Of a stretch of DNA of 64,000 nucleotides, positions 13,157-24,547 are shown in pieces. This stretch comes from Undaria pinnatifida (Eukaryota > Sar > Phaeophyceae > Laminariales > Alariaceae), in contig JABAKD010000030.1 of NCBI GenBank assembly GCA_012845835.1, positions 11,990,080 through 12,054,079 on the forward strand, written 5' to 3'. The number at the start of each line of letters is the position of its first letter. Within the stretch, counting starts at the first letter, position 1. The position numbers and the translations under genes were made by a program. A model generated the notes under the pieces. The model had not been told where the DNA came from. It made no database searches and saw only the letters and a program-made list of their open reading frames with translations.

Positions 13157-14574
13157 GTATATACTCCGGAGTACATGATACAATATCCCCCTTCGGGATG
13201 CGGGTAACGTGAAATCCCGGGGGCGTCGCAAGGCGGAAAGGGAGACATCGGTAACACACGTATACATATTTCTCCATCTATAACATTGGTGTTACGCGTA
13301 CTCACATAGATGAACCCCACTGCTCATGGAGGAAACGTGTGGCATGAGCTAGTGCATTGCTCCAAAGAAAGAGCAGTACTCAGCGGGAAGAGTGTGTGGA
13401 TAGCGGTGGGTGCACGTTGTACTGATGTACGCGCAAACAACTTATTTGTGGTCAGGGGATGCTGTGTACCGCACGTGGAATAGTGCTCGTTGCTATATAG
13501 TACGCCACATGTGTTTGCACTTGGTGGTAATGGATAGGGTTGACCAGTCACAATGTCAGTTGCTCTTGGGTGTTGTACAAGAATTGATTGGTTGGCGGCA
13601 ACAATTTCGGTATGTGTGGCGTACGCGGTAGGGTTTTTCATGAGTTGGAGGTGGTGTTCAACGCTTTGGTGCTGTGTTTGAGGGGAACCGAAACCTTGAT
13701 GTACACCTCGTTTATACCCGTAGAAAGTAGAGCTAGATCGATAGTGTTCTCGCCTGAACCCGCAACTACTACTTTTGATAAATGTGGTTAGAAATGTATG
13801 TGTGTACAAGGGCTCCGCATGGGTGCCGGCGAATACCGGCACCCATGCTCCGAGTAGGGCAGGGCAGCACTTCGACTTGTTTGATTCAATATCCGATAGA
13901 AAGTACAAACCGTTACTACGCAACACATAGTGTACGCGTGTAGAAGGTAAAGTAGTGCCAAGAGATCGATATAGACTTACAGTGGACTACTTACTTCTGC
14001 CGTTTCTTGCGTGAATCCGATTCCGAACTTCATCGTAATATTTCGATAGGATAAGTCCGAGCCCACGTAGACTGACCCTCTACTCTAGCCACGAAGAGAC
14101 GTTTCGAGTGAACGCGTTTCTTCATGTTTTGACTAAACCAAGCATCCAGGGCCAGCAAGGGGGTGGCCATGTATGCTGCATGTTCTCTACGTAGCCACTG
14201 AGAGGCGCGCACTGAGTGAGCCAGCTTCTGCTACACCATGCATGATAGTATCTAGATCCGAGGTTCGCAGACCGACTGTCTGTGTGTAGTCTGATCGTGG
14301 AGAGACATGCTGACGGTATTCCAGGCGTGAAACACGGTGTCGCTGCCTTCGTCATTCAATTCCTGGAGTTCTATTTTGATAATAATGCTGCTACTTGTTG
14401 CTATCTGGTAGATAGAGTATTAGTAGTACGCGATAGCACTGAACTAAGAATTTGGCGGTTAAAAATCTCAGGCTCGAGTTTTAGACTAAAATATAAAAAC
14501 AAATACTACCTGGCATGGCCTTTTTGTCTGATTGCTGGTCGCTCATTAGCCGGAGATCGTACATAAAGTAACAG

Positions 14575-15165
14575 TCATCTGGGGACGATAGGGTCCATTC
14601 CCAAAATCGTAATTCATTCACATATATACAACTCCGACAACCCGGGAACGAACACGGATATATATCACCAGGATTGATACCTCTCCGCACAGTGCAGAAA
14701 TCCCCAATGCCACCGACCGGCCGATCTCTAATTGGCTGGGGTTCGTATATTGTAGACTCAGCTCCACCCGGAGACGATAGGGTCCCATCCCCGGTCCAGG
14801 GGTCACTCCATATATCTAAAAATTAGACAAACGGGGAAGAAAACCGAGTTCTCTCGGGTCGACACCGCCCCCTTCGGTGTGAAAACCCCAGTTCCATTGG
14901 CTAGAATCGCTGATTGGTTCGAGCTCCACAGTGGCCCCCCACCCTAGTAGGAGGAGGATAGAGGCTCACCAACCGATGGGGGGCAGTTCCGTCGCACACG
15001 GGGGAGATAGGGCCCCATCCCCGGTTCAGAAATCCTCCGAATCTCTACAGCTCCAACAACGCAAGAACTATAACGATGATCTCGCGGGTCGCTACCTCCC
15101 CGCACGGCGTGTCAACCCCGACAACCCCGACCCCATTGGCTCTTTCGTGATTTGCTGGTAGACTT
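14575..15165. repeat. three degenerate tandem copies of a ~210-bp unit
   Basis: A segment recurs three times around 14580-14790, 14770-14990 and 15000-15160. Each copy has GATAGGGTCC or GATAGGGCCCCATCCCC, then a CTCC(A/G)ACAAC-type stretch, then CCCGCAC, then CCATTGGCT. Divergence is high and boundaries are approximate. Confidence 0.55.
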
Positions 15166-16429
15166 TGACCCAGTAAGTTCACAATTATTTCGGCCAACCT
15201 GGGTTTTCTCGCCTACTTCCGTATACGGCAAGCATTTGCAATGCGGGCGCAATTCGATCAGCATTTTGCACGATAGGTCGCACAAAAAAGCGATTTTAAG
15301 CCCATATCAGTGTGCCGAGCAAGCACGCTCGAAATGAGGGTGAGAAACACTTCAACAGCAACAACAGCACCAAACGCAATTTGTATCCAGGATTCAGGGC
15401 CCCCCGATTATAAACACAATTCCAAACAAAAAAACATGGGGTGTTCAAAGAAAAACGACATAAAAAAATAGAACAAACACTGGCACAACACGAGCATAAT
15501 AACCGTGGGAAAAGGCCTGAAATGAGGCCAAAACAGTGCGTATTTGACCCGCGTAATAATGGTCGAATAGTTATGGAATACTATAATCACCTCTTCGTCG
15601 CTTATGCGACACCGAAATGTATCTACCCACGCTGCTAGGCGTTCTCAGCAGTTAGTTTATTCTATTTTTTTTTCATTTCTGCAAATAAAATCATATCTCA
15701 CAACAGAGGGAATCAAACTCAAGGACCAACGCTAGTAGTATTCGAAGGTAACCACTAGATAGACCACCGGGGGCACCGGCTCTGTATAAAACTCACTAAA
15801 GATGATCAATCAGCAACCAGCAGCAAGGAGCACGTCAAGCAGGAAGCAACACAAAACTATTGTCAGTTACGTACCAACACGACCGCTCTTTTTCCGGTTG
15901 ACCGCGGCAAACGACCAAAACAGCAACGGAGGCAGAGGCACCACAGCAACAACACCGCACGCCTCCCACATTGTCTATTAATAACAACTTCTCTATAGAG
16001 TATTCTCGGGGAAAAGAACGACCAAACGATGCGATACCGGGACGAATGCATGCCACCGGTTTCTTCCGTGGATACCGTCTATACTACTTACTGTTGTTTT
16101 CACATTAACTCGCATAATCAAGTCCGTGGTCACAGGACACTCACTCTGGAGCTGAGGAATACCCCAGGGAAAAACACAAGCAAATCAAAGGTGGTACACG
16201 CATATATCACAGCTGACGCAATTCATGCCTCCACCAGAAACATATAAAAAGTGAAATCGGAAGTCAGCCTACGACGTGCCAGGTTCATACTGGTGCATAC
16301 GTGTCACTACTCGCGCCTGGAAAAACCGACTATACCGCTTGCCACCCAAGAAAGACTAGCACGTGCATACTGCAAGTAGTACCTATCACTACGCATCCGC
16401 ACGACAGACGCAAGTCAATCGGAAAGAAG

Positions 16430-16585
16430 AAACAAAGAAAAGAAAAGAAGCTAAAGGAAAGAAAAGACAAGAAAGCGAAAAACGAAAATGGAAAAGACAA
16501 GAAAGCGAAAAACGAAAATGGAAAAGACAAGAAAAGCAAGAAAAGACAAGACAAGAAGAGGAAGCAAGGAAAGGAATAGAGAAGA
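16430..16585. repeat. purine-rich A/G repeat with a direct duplication
   Basis: An almost pure A/G stretch of GAAAAGACAAGAAAGCGAAA-type units. One roughly 30-bp segment is perfectly duplicated near 16465-16525. Confidence 0.8.
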
Positions 16586-16798
16586 AATGTCACAGTAGCA
16601 GACCCTAGGAACTGACTAAAGATAGCGTTGGGCTCATAGAGGGTATCAAGTGCATCATCAATGGCACTGGAAAGAGAACGCAACATGGCGAAGAAGTCAG
16701 GGCGGTTTTACGCTATCTTGTGACGGCCATTGGAAGGCCCACAAATTTCAAGACGATGATGGCCAGACCCAGACTTCAGTCTGTTGGGCAGGAGGTCC

Positions 16799-17162
16799 CC
16801 CCCTCCTCCCTCCCCCCTCCGCCCTCCCCCCTCCCCCCCTCCCCCCCTCCCCCCCTCCCCCCTCCCCCCCTCCCCCCCTCCCCCCCTCCCCCCGTCCCCC
16901 CTCCCCCCCTCCCCCCTCCCCCGCTCCCCCCTCCCCCCCTCCCCCCTCCCCCCCTCGCCCCTCCCCCCTCCCCCCTCCCCCGTCCCCCCATCCCCCCTCC
17001 CCCCCTCCCCCCCTCTCCCCTCCCCCGCTCCCCCCTCCCCCCTCCCCCCCTCCCCCCCTCTCCCCTCCCCCCATCCCCCCTCCCCCCCTCTCCCCTCCCC
17101 CCCTCCCCCCCTCCCCCCCTCCCCCCTCCCCCCTACCCCCCTCCCCCCCTCCCCCCTCCCCC
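16799..17162. repeat. C-rich microsatellite (CCCCCTCC-type) about 360 bp
   Basis: Nearly uninterrupted runs of 5-7 C broken by single T. Proline/serine or glycine/glutamate frames across it are artefacts. It directly abuts the 3' end of the LINE coding remnant, whose last codons on the minus strand are glycine codons (GGG), so the satellite probably grew out of those codons. Confidence 0.9.
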
Positions 17163-18013
17163 CGGCCGCTTAGAGATGCCGACGGAGAATGACGCTGCCG
17201 CAGCCTTTGCGCGTCGCTCTGCAGCTTTGCGTCTCTCCGTCTCATGCCATTTCGGCATGAACAACTCGGCTCCCTCCTCTACTCGTCGACACCATCTGCC
17301 GGCCTTCTGAGCAGCCTTTCGCCACCCTTCAAATTTCATTCCAAAGACCGACGTATCCTCCTTCAGATGAGCCATCCAGTCCTTCTCTTGCCCCCCTGAG
17401 TAGCCCTTACCTCCAACAAACTCCCCAAACATCACCCTCTGTGGCAGACGCTCCTTCCCCATCGTGCAACAAATCCCGCAAACAATATCCTCCGTTTGCG
17501 CACTATCGCCTCTATGCTCTCGGAAGTTGTCCTGGCAAGCGCGTCGGCGTACGATAGGGTGTGGTCGTCGCGCTTCCGTTTCCGCCATCCGAGGCATCGG
17601 AGGAGCATGGAGCGGTGAACCCGTCGTAGCCTGTCATAGTCAAGCTTGTTCGGGCTCCACGTCGTGCAACCGTAAAGTAGTGTCTCGACCACTTCGGCTT
17701 TCCGCAACCGCACCTCCAACCGTAAGAGCACACCCGGGCGATCATAGATTTCCATCTTGTACCGCTGGAAACACGCCCAGGCTCTCTGAAGACGCCGCGT
17801 TAATTCAATGCTAAGGTCTCTGTCTGCGGTGATAGCCCCGCCCAAGTACACAGACTTGATTGCTTGTTTGTATACCTGGCCGGCTGCATTGATTGTGAAC
17901 GACACCTTCCCCCCGCCTTTGGTATACGACCTTGGCGTGGCGCAGCTTAACAACAGGAACGATTTTTCCCCTTGTTTTTTATGTCGAATAGTTATGACCT
18001 GTTTTTCGTACAC
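17163..18013 (-). pseudogene. LINE (non-LTR retrotransposon) reverse transcriptase C-terminal remnant
   Basis: The minus strand reads TKGGGKVSFTINAAGQVYKQ, then YLGGAITADRDLSIELTRRL, then KAEVVETLLYGCTTWSP and RVHRSMLLRCLGWRKRKRDD. This is the typical region after the reverse transcriptase palm in non-LTR elements (thumb and connection, VYLGG and LLYGxxTW motifs). The frame breaks near 17465: FAGFVAR continues one base out of frame as MGKERLPQRVMFGEFVGG through to [10 protein letters not shown]. One base appears to be missing. The catalytic YxDD part is absent, so this is a 5'-truncated dead copy. Confidence 0.82.
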
Positions 18014-20171
18014 TCTCCCCCTTGCTATAAGTCAGACAAACAGCATGTGTGTAATAGAGCGCATCAGTGTGTCTGCTCTTAATCGCATCTATATTACTTG
18101 CACGAGTACAAACTATGTCGATGTGCCCGAACTACCACACCCTCGAGGACGGGGACGCAGCCACTCGTAATGCTGCTGTGTGGCGTAGTCTGGCGCAGTA
18201 ATCGTAATCACTACCTCCTCGCTTTAGTCATGCGTGCGCTTGCCATGTCTGTCCATGTACATACGTACCTACCGAAATTCAATAATGAAATGCACTACTA
18301 CAGTAACTATTAAATATGATATCATACCTACCGCGGTACCATGGGGATTCTCTTTACAGTAATGTTTTTTTGTTTTGGGACAAACATAACGCCAATTTGG
18401 AAATAATGTCTTGCCAAGTTTTACGGTATTAACCTCTCCATACACATGTACATCAAGATCCGAAGAATAACTGGAGAGTACCGTTCAAAATACTTTTTTT
18501 TGCGCGCTTCTCGCTTGTCTCGCTCAGCATCCATCCGCGTTCACGTCGAGGTGCCGAACGGATAAGGCAGGGCGAGGGGCGTTGGAGCCGCGCCCCGCAG
18601 ACGGCGCTCGAACGAAGCGATTTGACCGAGAAATTCCAGTTGCGAGCATCTCATACTGAGGTCGAGACGAAAAAAAGCTCCTGACCGAATTAAAAAAACA
18701 AACGATCATATAGTCTATATATACATTTATGACATGTGTGTACGACAATAGCAACAGACCTAGAACCCACCCACCCAGTCAACAGATGGCGTCCTGAGCG
18801 CGTGGCGAACGCTGAAATAGAGCTGTAACCGATTTTGGCCACAACAGAACCGTGTATATACTTGAGTTTGGCTATAGTTAATAAGGAGTTATATATCCTT
18901 GAACCCTACCCATGGCTCCACCCTGCCCCCCAAAAATATTTGCCCTGGTCGAGACTCGCGTGCATGCTGCGCTCGCGATGCCTGCCACCCTCGACGCCAT
19001 CTTCCAAGCTTTCCCGACTCTGTCCCTGTGAGCCCCGTCTCCCGCGAGAGATGCAAGCCGTGCCCTGTGGCGCTCGTTCCAACACTCGGCTGCTCCCGGC
19101 CTCTACCTCCCAGCCTCCTTTTGCTGGCATCCGTTCTGTCCGGAAATATAATACTGGGATGTGATTCTTGTTGAAGTAAAAAACGGTCCTTACATTCGGA
19201 CACGTCTAGTTACCCCGCAAGAGAAAAATAAACACCGGGTCAACCACGCCCACAGACGATTTCTCTTTTGCCTCGACGAGCGGTCGCCCGCGCGGCGGGA
19301 GAGCGCAGGCCGGTTTACCCTTGTCTGCACCCATGCCCACGCACCCACGTCGAGATCCGGGGCCGAAACGGCCCAGGGCGGCGCGCCCCCAAACCCCACA
19401 CTAATCCGACCCACATGTATGTGCACTGCTGCTACTAGTGCTGTGTGTTGCTGCTACTGCTGCTGTTGTGCTGCAGCTGCTGAGGTTAATTTAGTCCGGG
19501 CGGTTGCTGCTACTGCTGCTGTGCTGCTGCTGAGGTTAGTTGAGTTGCGGGTCATTTTTTTACGAACAAAACAACGAAGAACAAAAAAATGTACCTGCTG
19601 GTGAAAGTTTTTCAAAATTTCAAAATTTGTACAACATGGGGTGTTCCAAGTTACCTGCTCGTCTCAGGGAGGCGGAACGCAATCCCTTGCCACATAGAGC
19701 CAGCTAGGCGACGTTTAATGCGCCGAGCGCCGCGACGGAGCTCGCCCGAGATCCAGACATGTTTCATAATGTGCCCACGGAAGGATAGCTTGCCTCGCGG
19801 CCGAAAGTGCGAGAAGAAACACTCGACCGCCGGAGCGCAGCGAGCCAAAAAAATACGAAGATCATATTTTACATATACATACTCGTATACACCATATACA
19901 TGATATACATGATGTACATGATATACATGATATACATTATATACATGATACACATTATATACATTATATACATTATATACATGATATACATGACGTACAT
20001 GATACACCACACCGAAAAACCGGTGTCGAGTGAAAACGCCAAGTGGTACATACATTTTTTTTTTTTTTCGAACACTTCTACTTTCCAGCTTCTGGACAAG
20101 CCGTGGTCACAGATGTCGTCCCTTGTCCTCCCCGGTTCTTGCCTTCAATTTTTTATCGCATACATATGTAG
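18014..20171. other. intergenic, satellites only
   Basis: No gene recognised. It holds a CTG/TGC-rich stretch (19428-19545) and a 9-bp satellite (19868-20012), and a CCCTGCC-type GC-rich patch near 18900-19130 without splice structure. Confidence 0.45.
19868..20012. repeat. 9-bp satellite, unit ATATACATG
   Basis: About 15 imperfect copies of a 9-bp unit. As in the satellite at 13010, the period keeps frames open and gives false Tyr-Met-Ile or Tyr-His-Val peptides. Confidence 0.9.
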
Positions 20172-20545
20172 TGTTGAGGTATTAGTGGGGTGTTAGGCCG
20201 TTCGACCACTTGCAAAAGGTTAACCGATAGCTTACCCAGACTAAGCCTTATAACACTCTCCCCCCCTGAAACGGCGGGGTAGCAGATCGACCGAACACAC
20301 CGGCAGCCCTGTCAATAAACCCAAGCCGTTTCATTTCCTGGGTATACCAGGGAGAGTATTTTTCAAGTTCGACATGGGGAAAATCTGGAAAAGATTACTA
20401 TGGTGGATGTCAGGTTCGAAACCCCGACCCAAAAAACCCATGGTCTGTCGACGACGCCATTTGTTAAGGTGTTAGTGGGGCATTAGTCCGTTTGACCACT
20501 TGCAAAAGGTTAACCAATAGCTTACCCAAACTAAGCCTTACAACA
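20172..20545 (-). mobile_element. miniature LTR retroelement (TRIM-like), minus orientation
   Basis: Two direct 84-bp LTRs (20172-20255 and 20462-20545) flank a 206-bp internal region with no coding capacity. On the minus strand each LTR starts TGTTA and ends AACA. Two bases after the 5' LTR comes TGGCGTCGTCGACAG, in the right place and with the right TGG start for a tRNA primer-binding site. A G-rich tract (GGGGGGGAGAG) precedes the 3' LTR like a polypurine tract. The internal region also carries a tRNA T-arm-like GGTTCGAA. No target-site duplication is seen, because beyond 20545 another partial internal region follows. Confidence 0.72.
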
Positions 20546-21910
20546 CTCTCCCCCCCTGAAACGGCGGGATAGCACGTCGGCCGGATATACGGGCGGACCT
20601 GTAAATATCCAAGCGATTTCGTAGTGAACGAAACGTCGTCCAGCGTCACAGTACCCTCAACGAAACAGGGGTCGTGTTCTGACAGCGCAAGGTCAGGGCC
20701 GACGCCAGAAGCTATCTCCAAAACTCCACGGCTTTTAATTGGCCAACGCGCCCGAGAAATAGGTCGGAAACGCCGAAGGGGAAGGTTTGCGAGCGCTGAC
20801 CGCTGTTAACGGCTCGGCCGCGGCGCGGACGAGATTCTTGGTTATTGCATTCGCAGTGCAGGTGCGGAACCGACTAGGGGAGGCCGGGTGCGCCGCCCGT
20901 TCTCATTGTCGCGAATAGCTTCGCAAACGGCAGAAAGTGCCTCACCAAGCAAGTTTTTCCTCTCCGCTGGCATGGGTTGTTGGCCCTGGGGCCATCCTCC
21001 CGGAGATCGATGCCCCACACTGGGTCCAGAGGGCTGGATTCAGCCAGAACCTTGTTGTCAGAGCTTAAAAGGTGATTTTTTTAAGGCTGGATTCTGCGTG
21101 AATTTGGCGTAGGTGCCAGATAACACGGCGTTTCGCTTCTCACTGTCCCCAACACCGGAGTCAAAGTTGCGCACGCCTCGACCGATGCGTTTGCGCGTGC
21201 TTGGAGAGCCTCACTGCTCGATGGTCTTGGAAAAGCCTGGTCTTTTCGGTCATCATGTACTGCTCCGCGCAAGAATATGGCACGTCGTCAACGGCAAACG
21301 ACGAATGGGACCACGGTGGAAAATAGGGTGGGGGCTGCCAGAATAACACCACTTTGTCTGTGGAGTACTCGAGATAAGAGTCAAACGCCGTGTTGGAAAA
21401 TTTGGGCCTGCAATGTCCCCGTCCGGGAACACCAGGCCTCGGGAGCACGACGCGAATCCGAACGCGTGGTTTCTCGCCTCGGGTCTTTCTTCGCTCGTTG
21501 GTGGAAAAGCGCGAGAATCCGCTCTAACTGCGCCCGAAAAATGGCCTAGACCGAAGGTGCCAACCCGTCGGCAGCCTCGTTGGACATTTGTGGGTCTGCA
21601 ATGTTCCCTTCTGGGAACACCAGTCCTCGGCTCTTTGGGCTTGTAGTGTCCCCTTGCGGGAGCACCAGGCCTCGGGAGCAAGATGCGAGTCCGAACCCGG
21701 GGTTTCTCGCCTCGGGTCCTCCTCACTCGCTGGCGGAAACTCGTAAGAAGCCGCCCTCGCTGCACCCGAAAAAGAGTCCAACAACGACGGTGCCAACCCG
21801 TCGGTAGCCTCGTTGGATATTTGGGTCGGCAATGTCCCCCGCTGGGAACACTAGTCCTCGGCTCTTTGGGCCTGTAGTGTCCCCCTCAGGAACACCAGGC
21901 CACGGGAGAG
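20546..21910. other. spacer between two outward-facing LTR elements
   Basis: The left end repeats the polypurine-side internal sequence of the TRIM element up to about 20605. The right end (GGGAGAG before 21911) also looks like a polypurine tract. No reverse transcriptase, integrase or gag motif was recognised in any frame, so this may be a decayed internal region. It contains the 243-bp tandem repeat listed separately. Confidence 0.45.
21409..21895. repeat. two tandem copies of a ~243-bp unit
   Basis: Copies at about 21409-21652 and 21653-21895 share GGAACACCAG, CGAATCCGAAC/CGAGTCCGAAC, TTTCTCGCCTCGGGTC, GTGCCAACCCGTCGG and CCTCGTTGGA. A third partial unit flanks each side. Confidence 0.75.
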
Positions 21911-22237
21911 TGTTATAAGGCTTAGTTTGGGTAAGCCATCGGTTAACCTTTTGCAAATGGTCAAACGGACTAATACCCCACTAATTCCTTAACAAATGGC
22001 GTCGTCGACAGACCATGTTTTTTTTGGGTCGTGGGTTCGAATCCCACATCCACCATAATAAGCTTTTTTAGACTTTCCCCATGTCGGACTTGAAAAATAC
22101 TCTCCCCGGTATGTCCGGCCGACCTGCTATCCCGCCGTTTCAGGGGGGGAGAGTGTTACAAGGCTTAGTTTGGGTAAGCTATCGGTTAACTTTTTGCAAG
22201 TGGTCAAACGGACTAATACCCCACCAATACCTTAGCG
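21911..22237 (+). mobile_element. miniature LTR retroelement (TRIM-like), plus orientation
   Basis: Two 84-bp LTRs (21911-21994 and 22154-22237) flank a 159-bp internal region. The LTR starts TGTTATAAGG and ends CCTTAACA in the first copy. TGGCGTCGTCGACAG starts at 21997, two bases after the LTR, as expected for a primer-binding site. GGGTTCGAATCCC near 22029 followed by ACATCCACCA looks like a tRNA T-arm and acceptor, but no matching 5' half is present. A G-run plus AGAG precedes the second LTR. It is the same family as 20172-20545, inverted, and about 47 bp shorter inside. Confidence 0.74.
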
Positions 22238-23279
22238 GTAGGCTTTATCGTTTTGTGCTTTTGTGGTGAACAAACCTGTGGCCTGGGTATACAAAACAAC
22301 TTTTCGGCAAAGCAAGAATGACATGTACCGTTTTTTGGCAAAAACACTTTTTCTGAATAACGGGGCTCCTTAACCTCTTTAGAGCCCCCGAATCCCTCCC
22401 TATACTAAGCCCAAGTAGTTTTGTCCCCAAAAACGGGTTTCCAGTTGCAAAGGGGTTAACCTATCAACAAAATCGTCATTTAGAATTTCCAAAAACAAAA
22501 ATGGAGTAATTTTTGTTGTATACCGAAGTCATGGGATTACTCATCGGCTAGCACTTTTGTCTGTCCCAAGTGCGTTTTTTGCGTTTTTGACCTGGAGGGG
22601 TACTAGACTAGTATTATAGTATTATAGTACTATACTCGTAGTATCATAGTATTGTAGTATTATAGTATTGTAGTACTAATCAGTATTATACCTGGTACTA
22701 TTGTAATATTTTAATACGATAATATTATTATAGTGCTATTATAGTGTTATTGTATGCTACACACTTCCTCAACCAACTGAGGAGCCTCATAAAAAAGTGG
22801 CGCACCTCTGCCGTAGCATTTGTTTCAAAACAAAAATCGCCAAAAAGCGGTATACCTTAATAACTCTATCGCAGCATGAGTCTTAAATCACCAAAAAGCG
22901 GTATATCGTCAGGACTAGTATTTATGTTTCCTACTATTCATGTAGTCTACACTGCTGTATCAGGACATTTGTTATGTAAGATGCAAAAACGACTCAACAG
23001 GATATTTGGGTTTCGCACTATGTGGAAAGCGGCGTACCAGGATACGACACCATCAGTAAAGGCAGCTTCGACGCCTGTGCTGTGAGAGATTAATTCACTC
23101 CGTTCTTGCTCTACGCCAACGTCTGCTAAGCGCCAGCTTCTGCATGATCCACTGCAGCAGCGTCGACAGGTTTGTCGACAGGTTATGAGTCTACTACATG
23201 GTAGTGTTGATGCAGAGTCAACCATGTCCTCCCCTTTTTGAAAACGATATTCCCCATTCGACGGGGAGCCCAACCAGTA
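22238..23279. other. non-coding with TAGTA microsatellite
   Basis: Holds a TAGTATTATAG-type microsatellite (22604-22760) followed by a CTGAGGAGCCTC motif and CAAAAAGCGGTATACC. Similar GGAGCC and AAACGGTATACC sequences occur near 36615 and 46070-46115, suggesting a dispersed repeat. No gene recognised. Confidence 0.5.
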
Positions 23280-23333
23280 TTATGGTTGGATTACACTACA
23301 GCGTTCGCTGTTGTGCGAGGGTGGAATTCGCAA

Positions 23334-23730
23334 GGTACATGTCAGAACTAGAGACCGCCCCAGCAGCACCAAATGAGCATGCCACTCAGGTGAGGCGAGT
23401 TCAGTTCGCAAAGGAGCGTCGCTGTTTCGGAGAGAAAGGCGGCAAGCTGTTTACTCAAATTCTTCTGGAGACAGCGGATCATGGATATGATCGTGTCGCC
23501 GAGCTATTAAATAGCTGTACTTGCGTAAGCTCCGGTAGGCACAGCGGAGTTTGGCGACGGTCGTGGTGCTGTGATGTCACTAGAGGCCAAGTATCGGCTC
23601 GATGGTAAGTCGAGAACGCAAGAGCTGCACGATGAGCTAGCCAGCTTCTCGATCACTGCGGCCGACAAATATGACCCTGCGAGAGTAATTAAGGAATTAC
23701 GCCGCATTAGCGTCGAGTTGGGAGCACTAT
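23334..23730 (+). pseudogene. possible retrotransposon gag remnant
   Basis: One frame reads RYMSELETAPAAPNEHATQV and RRVQFAKERRCFGEKGGKLF; after a frame change near 23545 another reads MSLEAKYRLDGKSRTQELHD followed by ELASFSITAADKYDPARVIK and ELRRISVELGAL before a stop. The second segment has the helical, charged look of a copia-type gag region, but I cannot name it with certainty. No protease, integrase or reverse transcriptase follows. Confidence 0.3.
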
Positions 23731-24230
23731 AAAATACGTGATGTCGTTGTTCCAGCTCGCAAGACTCACGCGTACGTCAGGGCACCCCTTGATGATGAGC
23801 ACGAATCATGGAAGGCCGTAGTGTTTACTCATAGGCATCGTGATGGCAGCCCCTCGAGCTTTGAATACGCGGAAGTTCGGGCAACATCACACCATGCCAT
23901 GCAGATTCGCGACAAAGTTATCACTAAAGGAGAAAATGCGGGGCAAGGTTAACATAATGCAGGAAGTCGCTAGTGTGCGCTGAATACAACGGCGCACGAG
24001 GGAACCCGCTATTCCTCCCGTCGAAACGGTCGAGATAGAAGAGAACATCGCGGACATGGTATGAGCAATACACATAGCCTCGATAGAGGTAATAACCATA
24101 ACGGCGGTTACACGTCGACGAACTCAAACGGGAACTTGTCTGAGGATTTTTATCCACGCGAACGAGGGTACGGCGACCATGCTGCCCAAGGAGGACGAGA
24201 GCATAATGGAAATTCCGGAAATAACCACCT

Positions 24231-24547
24231 TGGTCGATGCAATGACAGCCGCAACTCAACTGAGCACGGATGGCATGACTGGTCCCTTCGCCTATCGCAT
24301 CTGCAAAGTGACGGCATGCAGCATACTAGTGCGGGCACAGTTCAGTCGCGGAAGGGAAGCGATTTTTCATACGTAATGCACCCAGATTGAACCTGGATGC
24401 ACCACGCATGATAAATAGTTTCCCGTTCGTAATTGAGCTGTGCAGCACTAGAATGCTGCATGCCGTCACTTTGCTGGTGCCATAGACGAAGGGGCCAGTC
24501 ATGCCATCCGTGCTCAGTTGAGTTGCGACAACAACTGCGTCGGCCAT
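24231..24547. repeat. long near-perfect palindrome, ~155-bp arms, no loop
   Basis: The left arm (24231-24389) and right arm (24390-24547) are inverted copies: ACTCAACTGAGCACGGATGG on the left pairs with CCATCCGTGCTCAGTTGAGT on the right, and the match continues inward to the centre near ATTGAACC. Pairing is imperfect but runs along the whole length. Open frames on both strands are copies of each other. Confidence 0.72.

Larger units (their letters stand above)
12228..16798. other. repeat-rich stretch without a recognised gene
   Basis: Missing 5' exons of the CKK gene could lie here, but I found none with family likeness. The stretch holds the satellites listed separately. Longer open frames (such as 13324-13926 on the minus strand) have no splice structure, no recognisable motif and odd composition. 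Confidence 0.45.

Noticed and set aside
13001-13320. His-Thr, Met-Cys and Tyr-Asp-Val repeat peptides
   Set aside because: They are translations of a 9-bp satellite on both strands.
16650-17310. Proline-rich or glycine-rich 'proteins' across the C-rich stretch
   Set aside because: All frames are open because the DNA is CCCCCTCC repeats; no start context, splice or conserved ends.
22000-22060. Functional tRNA gene
   Set aside because: Only the T-arm and 3' acceptor look are present; no 5' acceptor, D-arm or anticodon arm can be paired.
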